Assembly: GCF_016862115.1 (NCBI RefSeq)
Contig: NZ_BOMI01000132.1
Location: forward strand, 1 to 54,611
Source of the DNA: Paractinoplanes deccanensis
GTDB lineage: Bacteria; Actinomycetota; Actinomycetes; Mycobacteriales; Micromonosporaceae
Direction of reading: 5' to 3'
Length of the DNA: 54,611 bases
A program made the translations under genes and the position numbers. Numbering within the stretch: the first letter of the stretch is position 1; every line of letters begins with the position of its first letter. Below are positions 1 through 8,213 of the stretch, in pieces. The notes under the pieces are model-generated. The model was not told the origin of the DNA. It did not search any database and saw only the letters and a program-made list of their open reading frames with translations.

Positions 1-1036
1 CCGTCTCGGTCGCGCGCGCCGCCTCGGCGACCGCCACCGAGGCGATCTGGGCGGACTCGCTGGTGTTGCGGGAGATCTCGCGGATCGCCAGGCCCATCTG
101 CTCCGAGCCGGCGGCCACCGACTGCACGTTGCGCGAGATCTCCTCGGCCTCGGCGGAGGCCGCCGCGGACTGCCGGTCGGTGTTCGCGGCCGCCTCGGCG
201 ATGCGCTGCGCGACGACGGAGAGCTGCCCCGCGGCCGCGGCGAGCGCGTCGGCGTCGCGGCCGATCTTCTCCATCGACGTCCGCATCGAGTCGAGCGCGC
301 CGTCCAGCCCGGCGGCCATGCGGCCGAGCTCGTCGCGGCTGGTGATGCCGCTGCGGCCGGTGAGGTCGCCGCGGGCGAGCGCCTCGATCACCGTGCCGAG
401 CGTGCGCACCGGCACCAGGATCGAGCGGGCCAGCGGGATCGCGAGCGCCACCAGCAGGACCAGCCCGGCGATCGCGACCACGATCGAGAGGGTGCGGATC
501 CGGTTGACGGTCGCGCTCATGTCCGCCTGCTCGGCGTCGACAGCGGCGGTCACCCGGTCGACCAGCGCGCCGAGCTCGTCGTCGGTCTTGTTGTTGCGCT
601 CGGCGATCTCGTCGAGCCGTGACCGCACCGAGGCGGGGTCGGCCGTGGCCGCGGTCACGAAGTCGGAGATGAAGGCGCTGAAGTCGACGAAGTCCGGCCG
701 GTTCTCGGCGAAGGTGGCCGCCATGTCGGTGGGCAGCCCGGCCGCCACCACGGCGTCGGCCGCCTCGGTGGACGACTGCACGTCGTCGACGACGTCCTGC
801 GTGACGTCCTGGCCCAGGGCGGAGCGGTACGCGTCCACCTTGAGCTCGCTCTGCCGGGTGTCGAGGTGGTTGAGCGCCGCCTGCCCGGCCTGGAGGCGCG
901 ACACGAGCGCCGCCTGATCGGCGAGCTTGTTCTGGCCGATCAACGAGATCGAGGCCAGGGCGGCCAGCATCACGGCGCCGACCACGACGATCAGCGCCAG
1001 CCGCTTGGCGATACCCAGCTGGGCGAGTCGCGACAT
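1..1036 (-). CDS. Methyl-accepting chemotaxis protein (C-terminus cut by the window edge)
   Basis: Membrane chemoreceptor that would feed signals to CheA through CheW. The 345 visible residues show a short cytoplasmic start, a first membrane helix at about 13-34, an extracytoplasmic helical segment of about 150 residues, a second membrane helix at about 183-204, a HAMP domain at 205-257, and the start of the long signalling coiled coil. The conserved tip of the signalling hairpin lies beyond the left edge. The ATG at 1036 has a GAGGGGG ribosome site just upstream. The sensor region looks like a four-helix bundle, so the ligand cannot be guessed. It lies downstream of csrA on the same strand, but a hairpin separates them. 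No FliA-type promoter was found directly ahead of it. Confidence 0.93.
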   Translation of the reverse strand, partial: MSRLAQLGIAKRLALIVVVGAVMLAALASISLIGQNKLADQAALVSRLQAGQAALNHLDTRQSELKVDAYRSALGQDVTQDVVDDVQSSTEAADAVVAAGLPTDMAATFAENRPDFVDFSAFISDFVTAATADPASVRSRLDEIAERNNKTDDELGALVDRVTAAVDAEQADMSATVNRIRTLSIVVAIAGLVLLVALAIPLARSILVPVRTLGTVIEALARGDLTGRSGITSRDELGRMAAGLDGALDSMRTSMEKIGRDADALAAAAGQLSVVAQRIAEAAANTDRQSAAASAEAEEISRNVQSVAAGSEQMGLAIREISRNTSESAQIASVAVAEAARATET

Positions 1037-1125
1037 CGCATCCCCCTCGGCAACTTCTTCGCAACCGCCCGGATGCGCCGTTGGCAACTCGCGCACCGCA
1101 CACTGTTCTCATCAGCGCACGGTGA

Positions 1126-1153
1126 ACGCCCCGTCGCCGGCGCGACGGGGCGT
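1126..1153 (-). terminator. Hairpin after csrA, probable terminator
   Basis: A perfect 12-bp inverted repeat (1126-1137 with 1142-1153) surrounds a 4-base loop. It lies just past the csrA stop in the direction of transcription. No long T run follows, so termination strength is uncertain. It probably ends the flgN-flgK-flgL-fliW-csrA transcript. Confidence 0.6.
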
Positions 1154-1162
1154 ACGCCACGC

Positions 1163-1405
1163 TCAGGCCGGTGTGTCCGGCGACTGCAGCAGTTTCGAGA
1201 CCGCCTGGACCTCGTCCTCGGTGGGCGAGGCGGCCGCCTGGTTGGCAGCCCGCAGCTCCCGGTACACCTCTTCGCGATGCACCTGCACGTCACGCGGAGC
1301 CTGGATGCCCAGCCGGATCACGTCGCCGCGCGCCTCGAGAACCGTGATGATGACGTCGTCGCCGATCATCACGCTCTCCCCGGCGCGCCGGGTCAGTACG
1401 AGCAT
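1163..1405 (-). CDS. csrA: Carbon storage regulator CsrA
   Basis: Small RNA-binding dimer that in other bacteria blocks translation by binding GGA motifs over ribosome sites. The 80-residue product opens with the family-typical MLVLTRRAGES and contains the LGIxAPxxVxVHREEVY core. It carries about 15 residues beyond the usual CsrA length. The ATG at 1405 is preceded by GGAGGAGGG; an in-frame ATG 36 bases upstream lacks that support. The gene is last in the operon after fliW. FliW antagonises CsrA in Bacillus, and flagellin mRNA is the usual target, so fliC nearby is the likely client (inference). Confidence 0.95.
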   Translation of the reverse strand: MLVLTRRAGESVMIGDDVIITVLEARGDVIRLGIQAPRDVQVHREEVYRELRAANQAAASPTEDEVQAVSKLLQSPDTPA

Positions 1406-1487
1406 CGTCGGTGCCCTCCTCCATCCGTGGACGGACAGCATCGCGAGTCGGCGCGGCCGCGGGCACCGCGGCCGCGCCGCTGACGGT

Positions 1488-1925
1488 TCAGTAGGCCCGG
1501 TTCATGATCGCGCGGACCGGGAGACCGGAGCCGCTGAGCACGACCTGCATGGCACGCATGCTGTCGCGGTCGACCACGATCGGCGCCAGCAGGTTGGCCG
1601 TGGTCTCGTTCTGGCCGGCCGTGATGACGACCAGCAGCAGGAGGCGGTCCGGGTCCTTCGTGTTCAGGGCCGCGAAGACCTCCTTCTCGATCTCCGGCGC
1701 GTAGTCCGGGAAGAAGGGCTCCGGCGGCGCGACGAGGAAGCGCAGCTCCGGGTCCTCGATGGACGTGAACGCGTAGAGCAGTCCATCGTCGTTCAGCCGC
1801 ACCAGGACGAACTCCCGGTGGGCCGGGAAGCCCGGCATGGGCACCGCCATGGTGATGGTCGGCAGGCCCATGGACGCGTCGGTCATGGAGGCCTCAATCG
1901 GTCGGTACGCGGTGCGAGTACTCAT
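1488..1925 (-). CDS. fliW: Flagellar assembly factor FliW
   Basis: Protein of about 145 residues that binds CsrA and flagellin in other Gram-positive flagellates, so that flagellin translation follows secretion. The family core is visible: a PGFPAHREFVLVRL segment, then LYAFTSIEDPELRFLV, then a central acidic PEIEKEVFAALN stretch. I start at the ATG at 1925, which has GAGGTG just ahead of it. A GTG at 1931 would overlap the flgL stop as GTGA and add two residues. The N-terminus is about 25 residues longer than many FliW proteins. It sits between flgL and csrA, the expected neighbourhood. Confidence 0.93.
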   Translation of the reverse strand: MSTRTAYRPIEASMTDASMGLPTITMAVPMPGFPAHREFVLVRLNDDGLLYAFTSIEDPELRFLVAPPEPFFPDYAPEIEKEVFAALNTKDPDRLLLLVVITAGQNETTANLLAPIVVDRDSMRAMQVVLSGSGLPVRAIMNRAY

Positions 1926-1927
1926 GG

Positions 1928-2827
1928 TCACCTCAGGAAATCGATGAGCGAGGGCTGGATCACCTTGGCCGAGGCGGCCAGGGCTGCCTGATAAGAGGTC
2001 TGCTGGATCTGCAATTCCATGATCGCCTTGGGCAGGTCGACATCCTCGATGTCGGACAGCTGCGACGTCACGGAGAGCAGGTGGTCGTCAGCGGACTGCT
2101 TCATCTGCGTAATCCGATTATATCGGGCGCCAACGTCCGAAAGGGTGGACTTTAGTAAATCGTGGGCCGAATCGAGTCGACCCAACGCATCGTCCAGATC
2201 CTTGTGGTTGTTGGCGTCCAACGCCTCGGAAATGTCAGTCAGGACCTTGAAGAGCTGGGTGTCGCTCTCGTTGGCGCCGAACGCGTCAACGCCGTTGGCC
2301 TCGATGCGGACCTTGGCGTTCGGGCCGACCGTGCGGGTCGTCTCGGCGGTGTTGCCGATGAACTCGCCGTCGGCGTTGAAGGCCGTGTCGCCCGCCGTGG
2401 TGCCGCCGAAGACCGGCCGGCCCATGTATTTCGTGTTGGCCTCGCTGATCAGCGACTGCCGGATGTTGTCGATCTCGGACTTCAGCGCGGCCCGGCTCCC
2501 CTCGTCGCCGGACGCCGCGTTGAGGCCCTGCACCGCCAGGTCACGCACCCGGATGATCTGGGAGGATGCGGCGCCCAGCTTGTCCTGGATGGTGCCCAGC
2601 CAGCCCAGCCCGTCGTCGGCGTTGCGCGAGTACTGCTGGGTGGCCCGCACCTCACCGCGCAGCTGGAGCGAGGTGACCGTGCCGGTCGGCGAGTCGGACG
2701 GCTTGCTGAGCAGCTTGCCGCTGGAGATCTGCGTCTGCAGCTTCTGCCCGCGGGCCATGTTGCGCTGGAGGTCACCGAGCATCCGGTGGGTCATGCTGGT
2801 GTCGGTGACCCTGCTGGGAATCGTCAT
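1928..2827 (-). CDS. flgL: Hook-filament junction protein FlgL (HAP3)
   Basis: Second junction protein joining hook to filament, secreted through the flagellar export gate. The 299 residues have flagellin-like helical ends: an N-terminal MxxRxLxDLQRNMARGQKLQTQ-type helix with the SSGKLLSKPSDSP motif at about 36-48, and a C-terminal helix rich in Q and A ending LIDFLR. The middle is shorter than in flagellin. The ATG at 2827 has GAGAGGAGGG upstream. It follows flgK after 42 bases and is translationally close-coupled to fliW. Confidence 0.95.
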   Translation of the reverse strand: MTIPSRVTDTSMTHRMLGDLQRNMARGQKLQTQISSGKLLSKPSDSPTGTVTSLQLRGEVRATQQYSRNADDGLGWLGTIQDKLGAASSQIIRVRDLAVQGLNAASGDEGSRAALKSEIDNIRQSLISEANTKYMGRPVFGGTTAGDTAFNADGEFIGNTAETTRTVGPNAKVRIEANGVDAFGANESDTQLFKVLTDISEALDANNHKDLDDALGRLDSAHDLLKSTLSDVGARYNRITQMKQSADDHLLSVTSQLSDIEDVDLPKAIMELQIQQTSYQAALAASAKVIQPSLIDFLR

Positions 2828-2869
2828 GCTGCCCTCCTCTCGGACATCGGATGCGCCTGCGGCTCACCG

Positions 2870-4294
2870 TCAGCGGCCGACCAGGCCGGTGCGGTTGATC
2901 AGCTGGTCGAGCATCGAGTCGATGGTGGTGAGCACCCGGGAGGCGGCCTCGTAACCCCGCTGGAAGGTCAGCAGGTTGGTCATCTCCTCGTCGAGGTTGA
3001 CGCCCGACTCGGCCTGGCGCGCGGTGTCGACCTGGTCGGTGACCGCGTCCTGGATGTCGCTGCGCCGCGCGGACGCCTGCGAGGCCACACCCAGCTGGCC
3101 GATCATGGTCTGGTAGAGCGCGTCGGGACCGTCCGACGAGACACCCGTCTCCGAGAGCTGGTCGGCGATTCCCTGGTCCACGGCGGCCAGCAGGGGATCG
3201 GGATTCTTGCGGCTCTCCACCGAGAACGGCACCTTGTCCGCCTCGGTGATCGCCACCGAGATGCTGCCGGCCGTGATGACGCCGTTCTCGTCGCCCTCGA
3301 AGAAGGGCGTGCCCTCATCGCCGTTGAAGTCGTAGCCGGCGGTGACCGCCGAATTGACCTTGTTCGCGAGCGTCCGCGCCACCTCGTCCAGCTGGCTCGA
3401 GATGCCCGGGATGATGGTGTTCATCGTGTCGAGCATCGCGCCCATCTGGCCGCCGGTCGTCACGGGCATGTCGGTGTCGGTCCACTTGAGAGCGATCGGG
3501 GTGTCCTCGGTCCACGCCGCGAGCGTCGGCGGCCCGGTCAGCTCGACCTCGCGGGTGACGAAGTCGCTCACCAGCGGGGCGGTGCCGAGGTAGACGTTGA
3601 CCGAGCCGTTCGTCTTGCTCTGAGTGGTCGCGCCGGTCAGCTCGGACAGCTGCATGACCGCCACGTCGCGCTGGTCCAGCAGCTCGTTGGCCTCGAGGCC
3701 GGACGCGTTCGCCACGACGATCTGCTGGTTCATGTCGGCGATCCGGCCGGCGAGGTTGTTCACCTGGCTGACGAACGCCTCGGCCTGCGTGCGGTTGGCG
3801 GAGAACTGACTGGCCAGCGACTCGTGGGTGTCGTTCAGGGTGACCGCCACGGTCTGGCTGCGCTCGATCAGGGCCGAGCGGGTGGAGGGGTCCTGCCAGT
3901 TGTTCGAGACGTCGTTCCAGGCGTCCCACATGTCGTGCAGGCGAGCCTGGAGCGCGGTGTCGCTCGGCTCGGCCATGACGCTTTCGATCTGCTCGTACGA
4001 CGCCTTCTGGGTCGCGAGGTACGAGGAGTTGGCGTGCTCGGTGCGCCCGCGCTCCTCCAGGTACTCGTTGCGGCCGCGCTCCACCGACGAGACCGTGACA
4101 CCGCTGCCGACCTGGGTGGTCGTCGCGTAGACGCCCGGGTTCAGGCTGCCGGTCTGTGACTGCATGCGGACCTTCTGCCGCGTGTAGCCCTCGGTGTTCG
4201 CGTTCGCGATGTTCTGGCCCGTGATGTCCAGGCCGCGGCGCTGCGCGTAGAGCGACGTGAGCGCCGTGTTCAAACCGCCGAAGGAACTAGCCAT
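2870..4294 (-). CDS. flgK: Hook-filament junction protein FlgK (HAP1)
   Basis: First junction protein at the distal end of the hook. The product has 474 residues. The N-terminus (SSFGGLNTALTSLYAQRRGL, then DITGQNIANANTEGYTRQ) is the rod/hook-family signature. The C-terminus (NLDEEMTNLLTFQRGYEAASRVL) is the matching amphipathic helix. The central region is variable. The start ATG shares one base with the flgN stop (TGATG), which indicates translational coupling to its own export chaperone. It is followed by flgL. Confidence 0.96.
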   Translation of the reverse strand: MASSFGGLNTALTSLYAQRRGLDITGQNIANANTEGYTRQKVRMQSQTGSLNPGVYATTTQVGSGVTVSSVERGRNEYLEERGRTEHANSSYLATQKASYEQIESVMAEPSDTALQARLHDMWDAWNDVSNNWQDPSTRSALIERSQTVAVTLNDTHESLASQFSANRTQAEAFVSQVNNLAGRIADMNQQIVVANASGLEANELLDQRDVAVMQLSELTGATTQSKTNGSVNVYLGTAPLVSDFVTREVELTGPPTLAAWTEDTPIALKWTDTDMPVTTGGQMGAMLDTMNTIIPGISSQLDEVARTLANKVNSAVTAGYDFNGDEGTPFFEGDENGVITAGSISVAITEADKVPFSVESRKNPDPLLAAVDQGIADQLSETGVSSDGPDALYQTMIGQLGVASQASARRSDIQDAVTDQVDTARQAESGVNLDEEMTNLLTFQRGYEAASRVLTTIDSMLDQLINRTGLVGR

Positions 4295-4779
4295 CAGATC
4301 GCCTCATCCACCAGGCTGGAGCGTCGCACGCTGCCGGATACGGTCTGGCCCTGCGGTCCGTACGTTTCCACAGTTTCGGCGAACGCGAGCATGGTTTCGC
4401 GCGCCGCGCGCTGGCCGGCGGTGAGCAGGTCACGGTTGACGTCGGCGAGCGCGCTGATCTCGGAGGTCAGCAGCAGGAACGCCTTGCGGTGCTGGTGCAG
4501 CAGGTCGCCCCAGGGCTCCGGGGCGGCGTCGGCGAGCTCGCCGAGCGACGCCTCGGCCGGCAGCCCCAGCTCGACGGCGCAGTCCTGCGCGTAGGCGGCG
4601 CGGATGACCTCGGTCTGCCGGATCTGGTCCAGCACCACCTCGACCTCGCGGGTGGCGTGGCTCAGCCAGCGCGAGCGATTGGTGGCGAGGAGCAGCTGCT
4701 CCTCCTCCAGCTTGAACAACAGCATCTCGAGCAGCTCACGTGACCGCCACAGGACGCTGGCCAGGTCGGTAAGACTCAC
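4294..4779 (-). CDS. flgN: FlgN-family export chaperone for FlgK/FlgL
   Basis: Cytoplasmic chaperone of 161 residues that keeps the hook-associated proteins export-ready. It is almost entirely helical, with long heptad-like stretches such as RSRELLEMLLFKLEEEQLLL near the N-terminus and no membrane segment. I chose the GTG at 4779 because GGAGG lies 7 bases upstream. The longer in-frame extension to 5010 would run through the promoter region and has no FlgN character. It is first in the flgN-flgK-flgL-fliW-csrA operon. The assignment rests on position, length and helical pattern more than on strict motifs. Confidence 0.82.
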   Translation of the reverse strand: MSLTDLASVLWRSRELLEMLLFKLEEEQLLLATNRSRWLSHATREVEVVLDQIRQTEVIRAAYAQDCAVELGLPAEASLGELADAAPEPWGDLLHQHRKAFLLLTSEISALADVNRDLLTAGQRAARETMLAFAETVETYGPQGQTVSGSVRRSSLVDEAI

Positions 4780-4844
4780 CCCTGGTCCTCCGTCTCGCCT
4801 CGGGTCGGGCACGCCCCCGGCGACGAGCCCGCTCATTCGGACAG

Positions 4845-4870
4845 GTCGGCACGTCCGCCACGCCGCTGAG
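4845..4870 (-). promoter_or_regulatory. FliA-type promoter for flgN operon
   Basis: On the minus strand this reads CTCA, 16 bases, GCCGAC. It is one base off the CTCA-N15-17-GCCGAA motif that I recall for Actinoplanes flagellar promoters. The -10 end lies about 65 bases ahead of the flgN GTG. Confidence 0.72.
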
Positions 4871-4966
4871 GGATTTCCCCCGATCGGGCCATTTCCGGGG
4901 CGACTACGAGTTCGCCCGGCTTTCTCCGGGTTCGCCGGAAAAGAGCGAGGAAATCTCGCAGACTGC

Positions 4967-4992
4967 CTATGAACCGTCGGCGCAGCGCCGAA
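4967..4992 (+). promoter_or_regulatory. Candidate FliA-type promoter for fliC (divergent -35)
   Basis: Reads CTAT, 16 bases, GCCGAA. The -10 element is perfect but only two -35 bases match CTCA. The -10 end lies about 66 bases ahead of the fliC ATG. No better match occurs in the flgN-fliC intergenic region. A small inverted repeat (4945-4949 with 4955-4959) lies just upstream. Confidence 0.5.
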
Positions 4993-5018
4993 CGGACTGG
5001 CGTACGCCACGGCTCCAA

Positions 5019-5058
5019 GGACGGGCCGGCATAGAGACCCCTCAGGGAGGAACTACCA
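5019..5058 (+). promoter_or_regulatory. fliC leader with GGA motifs over the ribosome site (possible CsrA target)
   Basis: The leader holds an AAGGAC at 5018-5022 and a GGGAGGA at 5045-5051 that is also the Shine-Dalgarno site. Four bases CCTC (5040-5043) can pair with GAGG (5047-5050), placing purines in a tiny loop. Two GGA motifs about 27-30 bases apart, one on the ribosome site, is the arrangement CsrA uses elsewhere. CsrA binding here is inference. Confidence 0.4.
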
Positions 5059-6309
5059 ATGGGTCTTCGCATCAACCAGAACATCGCCGCGCAGAACGCC
5101 TACCGGAACCTGTCGGTCACCGACAGCCAGATGTCGAAGTCGCTGGAGAAGCTGTCCAGCGGTTTCCGGATCAACCGGGCGGCCGACGACGCGGCCGGTC
5201 TCTCGATCTCCGAGGGCCTGCGCTCGCAGATCGGCGGTCTCAAGGTCGCCGTCCGCAACACCCAGGACGGCGTGAGCGTCGCGCAGACCGCTGAGGGCGC
5301 GCTGAACGAGGTCACCTCGATCCTCCAGCGCATGCGTGACCTCGCCGTGCAGACGTCGAACTCGGGTGCCACCGACTCCGAGGCCGCCAAGGCGTCGAAC
5401 AAGGAGCTCCAGCAGCTGAACGCCGAGCTCGACCGGATCGGCGACACCACCGCGTTCGGCAAGTCGAAGCTGCTCGGCGGCGCCTTCGGCGCCACCAAGC
5501 AGACCGACATCGCGGGCGCGACCGCACAGAGCGCCGACGACATCACGACCGCGATCGCCGCCGTCACCAGCGGTACCGACATCACCTTCGAGATCAGCGA
5601 GGTCGCCGGCAAGACGCTCGACGGCACCGGCACCAACCCGGCTCCGATCTCGGTGACCGTCACGGCGGACGACCTCAAGAACGCCACGACCGGCCAGGAC
5701 GTCGCGTCCGCGTTCAACGAGAAGATCGCGAGCGCGCTGAAGTCGGCCGGCTTCCAGGGCACCGAGGTCTCGATGTCGGCGCGGACCAAGATGGCCGACG
5801 ACGGCAGCGGTACCGGCACCACCGCGCCGATGACGACCTTCCAGCTGAGCGGTTCCGGCGAGTTCGCGACGGACCTGACCGCCTTCGGCATCTCCGCCGA
5901 CTACGAGGACGTCGAGGGCGGCAACAGCGGCAAGTTCCAGGTCGGCGCCAACCGCACCGAGAACATCAGCATCAACATCGGCGCCGTCGACTCGGAGACG
6001 CTGGGCACCGCCACGCTCGACCTCACCACGGACCCCGAGGTGGCGATCGACGTGCTGGACAAGGCGATCCAGTCGGTCTCCGACAGCCGCGCCTCGCTCG
6101 GTGCGTTCCAGAACCGCTTCGAGCACACCATCAACAACCTCAACGTGGCCGTCGAGAACCTGTCCGCGTCGGAGTCGCGCATCCGTGACACCGACATGGC
6201 GCAGGAGATGGTGTCCTTCACCCGGGCCCAGATCCTCACCCAGGCCGGCACCTCGATGCTGTCGCAGGCGAACCAGTCGGCGCAGAACGTTCTCTCGCTG
6301 CTGCGCTAA
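5059..6309 (+). CDS. fliC: Flagellin FliC
   Basis: Filament subunit of 416 residues, exported by the flagellar apparatus with no signal peptide. The D0/D1 ends are strongly conserved: GLRINQNIAAQNAYRNLSV at the start, the LSSGFRINRAADDAAGLSIS motif at about 31-50, and a C-terminal SRIRDTDMAQEMVSFTRAQI ending SLLR. The middle (about 150-320) is a Thr/Gly/Asp-rich variable domain, so the filament surface is larger than in the smallest Gram-positive flagellins. The ATG has AGGGAGGA upstream. It is followed by a strong terminator, then fliD and fliS. There is only one flagellin gene in this window. Confidence 0.97.
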   Translation: MGLRINQNIAAQNAYRNLSVTDSQMSKSLEKLSSGFRINRAADDAAGLSISEGLRSQIGGLKVAVRNTQDGVSVAQTAEGALNEVTSILQRMRDLAVQTSNSGATDSEAAKASNKELQQLNAELDRIGDTTAFGKSKLLGGAFGATKQTDIAGATAQSADDITTAIAAVTSGTDITFEISEVAGKTLDGTGTNPAPISVTVTADDLKNATTGQDVASAFNEKIASALKSAGFQGTEVSMSARTKMADDGSGTGTTAPMTTFQLSGSGEFATDLTAFGISADYEDVEGGNSGKFQVGANRTENISINIGAVDSETLGTATLDLTTDPEVAIDVLDKAIQSVSDSRASLGAFQNRFEHTINNLNVAVENLSASESRIRDTDMAQEMVSFTRAQILTQAGTSMLSQANQSAQNVLSLLR

Positions 6310-6359
6310 CCGAATTGCCACCCGCGGGAGCTGAATCTCTCGCTCGCACGACCGAATAG

Positions 6360-6403
6360 GTGGGGGAAGCCGGCGAACAGGCCGGCTCCCCCACTCTCGT
6401 TTT
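6360..6403 (+). terminator. Rho-independent terminator after fliC
   Basis: GTGGGGGA plus GCCGGC (6360-6374, with one bulged A at 6368) pairs with 6381-6394 around a 6-base loop, followed by TCTCGTTTT. It stands between fliC and fliD and probably sets a high fliC to fliD expression ratio, with partial read-through. Confidence 0.85.
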
Positions 6404-6437
6404 GCAGCAGCTCTTCCGCACCGAAAGGCAGGCGCCC

Positions 6438-7787
6438 GTGTCCACTTCGGTTGACGGTCTCGTCAGTGGCCTCAGCACGTCGTCCCTCATCACCCAGCTC
6501 ATGCAGGTCGAGGCGGCGCCGCAGACCCGGCTCAAGACCAAGGTCTCCACCGCCGAGACCGCGGTCTCCTCCTACCAATCGGTCAACTCCAAGCTCAAGG
6601 CCATCAAGACCGCGGCCGAGGACATCGGCAAGCTCGCCACCTGGCGCGCGGTCTCGCCCAAGTCCAGCTCGGCCACGGTGACGGCCACCTCGACGGGCGG
6701 CACGAACACGGCGTCCGGCACCACGATCTTCAACGTGGGCAGCCTCGCCAGCAACCAGATCAGCACGGCCAAGGTCGCCAAGGACGGCGACATCACCAGC
6801 GCGAGCACCGTCGAGCTCACCGTCGGCGGCGTGGCGAAGACGGTCACCCTCGGCGAGGACAAGACGGCCCAGGGCGTCGCCGACTCGATAAACGCGGCCG
6901 GCATCGGCGTCAAGGCCGTGCTCGTCACCACCGGCGGCAACGAGAACATCCTCCAGCTCAGCGGCACCAAGACCGGTGCCGAGGCGAGCTTCAGCGTGGA
7001 CAGCGGACTGGAGAGCCTCAACCTCGTCGAGGTGGCGCAGGCCAAGGACGCCCGGCTGGACATCGGCGGCGGCGACGGCGTCGACGGCGGGTACAGCGTC
7101 CGGAGCAGCACCAACACGTTCACCACGCTGATGCCCGGCGTCTCGATCACCGTCTCGAAGATGGAGAACGACGTCACCGTCACCGCCGACTCCGACGTCA
7201 GCGGCATGGCGGCGAAGATGCAGGCGCTGGTCGACGCGGTCAACGGCACCCTCACCGAGGTCGCCTCCCAGACCAAGTACGACGCCACGACCAAGAAGGG
7301 CTCGCCGCTGACCGGCGACTTCATGGTCCGCAACATGTCGCAGGCGTTCCTCAGCAAGATCAGCCTCGGCCTGACCTACGACAACCCGGTCTACGACGAG
7401 ACCACCAACCCCGGCGTCGACAAGACGCTCAGCACCACGCTGGCGAAGCTCGGCGTCGAGCTGGACCGCAGCGGCCAGCTCACCTTCAACTCCAACACCT
7501 TCAAGGCCAAGTACAACGAGGACCCCACGCAGTTCCAGGCGGCGGCGATCGCCTTCGGCGACCAGATGCGCGCGCTCGCCGACGACCAGTCCCGCAACGT
7601 CACCTCGGTGATCACGGGACGCAACAACGAGATCGACAGTCTCAACCTCCAGATCGAGAACTGGGACATCCGCCTCGCCGCACGCAAGAGCTCGCTGCAG
7701 AAGCAGTACTCCGACCTCGAGGTCTCCCTGGGCAAGCTGAAGGAGCAGTCGAACTGGCTGGCCGGACAGCTCGCCGGCCTCGGCTGA
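6438..7787 (+). CDS. fliD: Filament cap protein FliD (HAP2)
   Basis: Caps the growing filament and inserts flagellin. The 449 residues begin STSVDGLVSGLSTSSLITQL, the typical FliD start, followed by a QVEAAPQTRLKTKVST helix. The C-terminal part (about 400-449) is a long helix with LNLQIENWDIRLAARKSSLQ, the expected closing coiled coil. I start at the GTG at 6438 with AAAGGCAGG upstream; the longer frame to 6360 would begin inside the fliC terminator. fliS follows after 45 bases. The central domains are variable, as is usual for this family. Confidence 0.95.
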   Translation: MSTSVDGLVSGLSTSSLITQLMQVEAAPQTRLKTKVSTAETAVSSYQSVNSKLKAIKTAAEDIGKLATWRAVSPKSSSATVTATSTGGTNTASGTTIFNVGSLASNQISTAKVAKDGDITSASTVELTVGGVAKTVTLGEDKTAQGVADSINAAGIGVKAVLVTTGGNENILQLSGTKTGAEASFSVDSGLESLNLVEVAQAKDARLDIGGGDGVDGGYSVRSSTNTFTTLMPGVSITVSKMENDVTVTADSDVSGMAAKMQALVDAVNGTLTEVASQTKYDATTKKGSPLTGDFMVRNMSQAFLSKISLGLTYDNPVYDETTNPGVDKTLSTTLAKLGVELDRSGQLTFNSNTFKAKYNEDPTQFQAAAIAFGDQMRALADDQSRNVTSVITGRNNEIDSLNLQIENWDIRLAARKSSLQKQYSDLEVSLGKLKEQSNWLAGQLAGLG

Positions 7788-7832
7788 CCCGCCAGCCCCG
7801 TCCAGCCCGTCCCGCACTGACCGAGGAGAACC

Positions 7833-8213
7833 ATGCCCGCACCGAACCTGCGTGACCGCTACCTCCAGGACTCGATCAACACCGCCTCTCCCGCCAAGCT
7901 GCTGCTCATGCTCTACGACCGGCTGATCCTCGACCTGATGCAGGGCGAGGAGGCCGTCCGCGCCGGCGAGCGCGAGGTCGCGCACGAGAAGCTGACCCAC
8001 GCCCAGGAGATCGTCATCGAGCTGCAGGCGAGCCTCGACGTCGAGGCCTGGTCGGGCGCGCCGGGGCTGGCCAACCTGTACGGCTACGTGCTGACCGAGC
8101 TGATCGGCGCGAACATCGCCAAGGACGCCGACCGGGTCGCGGCCTGCCGCGGCTTCCTCGAGCCGCTGCGCGACGCGTGGCGAGAGGCGGCAGCCTCCGC
8201 GGTCGCCGGGTGA
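7833..8213 (+). CDS. fliS: Flagellin export chaperone FliS
   Basis: Cytoplasmic four-helix chaperone of 126 residues that binds the flagellin C-terminus. The hallmark YLQDSINTASPAKLLLMLYD appears at about 10-29, followed by the RLILDLMQGEEAV helix and a central ELQASLDVEAWSGAPGLA. The ATG is preceded by GAGGAGA. It lies immediately after fliD, the usual position, and overlaps the next gene by GTGA, suggesting translational coupling. Confidence 0.96.
   Translation: MPAPNLRDRYLQDSINTASPAKLLLMLYDRLILDLMQGEEAVRAGEREVAHEKLTHAQEIVIELQASLDVEAWSGAPGLANLYGYVLTELIGANIAKDADRVAACRGFLEPLRDAWREAAASAVAG

Noticed and set aside
1037..1125. FliA-type promoter for the chemoreceptor gene
   Set aside because: A GCCGAG sits before the start, but no CTCA-like box is at 15-17 bases, and it would leave almost no leader.
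2162..4159. Long plus-strand open frame opposite flgL/flgK
   Set aside because: Shadow frame of high-GC DNA. The minus strand encodes clear FlgL and FlgK, while the plus-strand product is low complexity with no domain.
4945..4959. Terminator ahead of fliC
   Set aside because: A 5-bp stem with no T run is too weak. It may be an operator, but nothing supports that.
4780..5010. N-terminal extension of FlgN
   Set aside because: It includes the promoter, is Pro/Arg-rich and lacks FlgN character. The GTG at 4779 has a good ribosome site.
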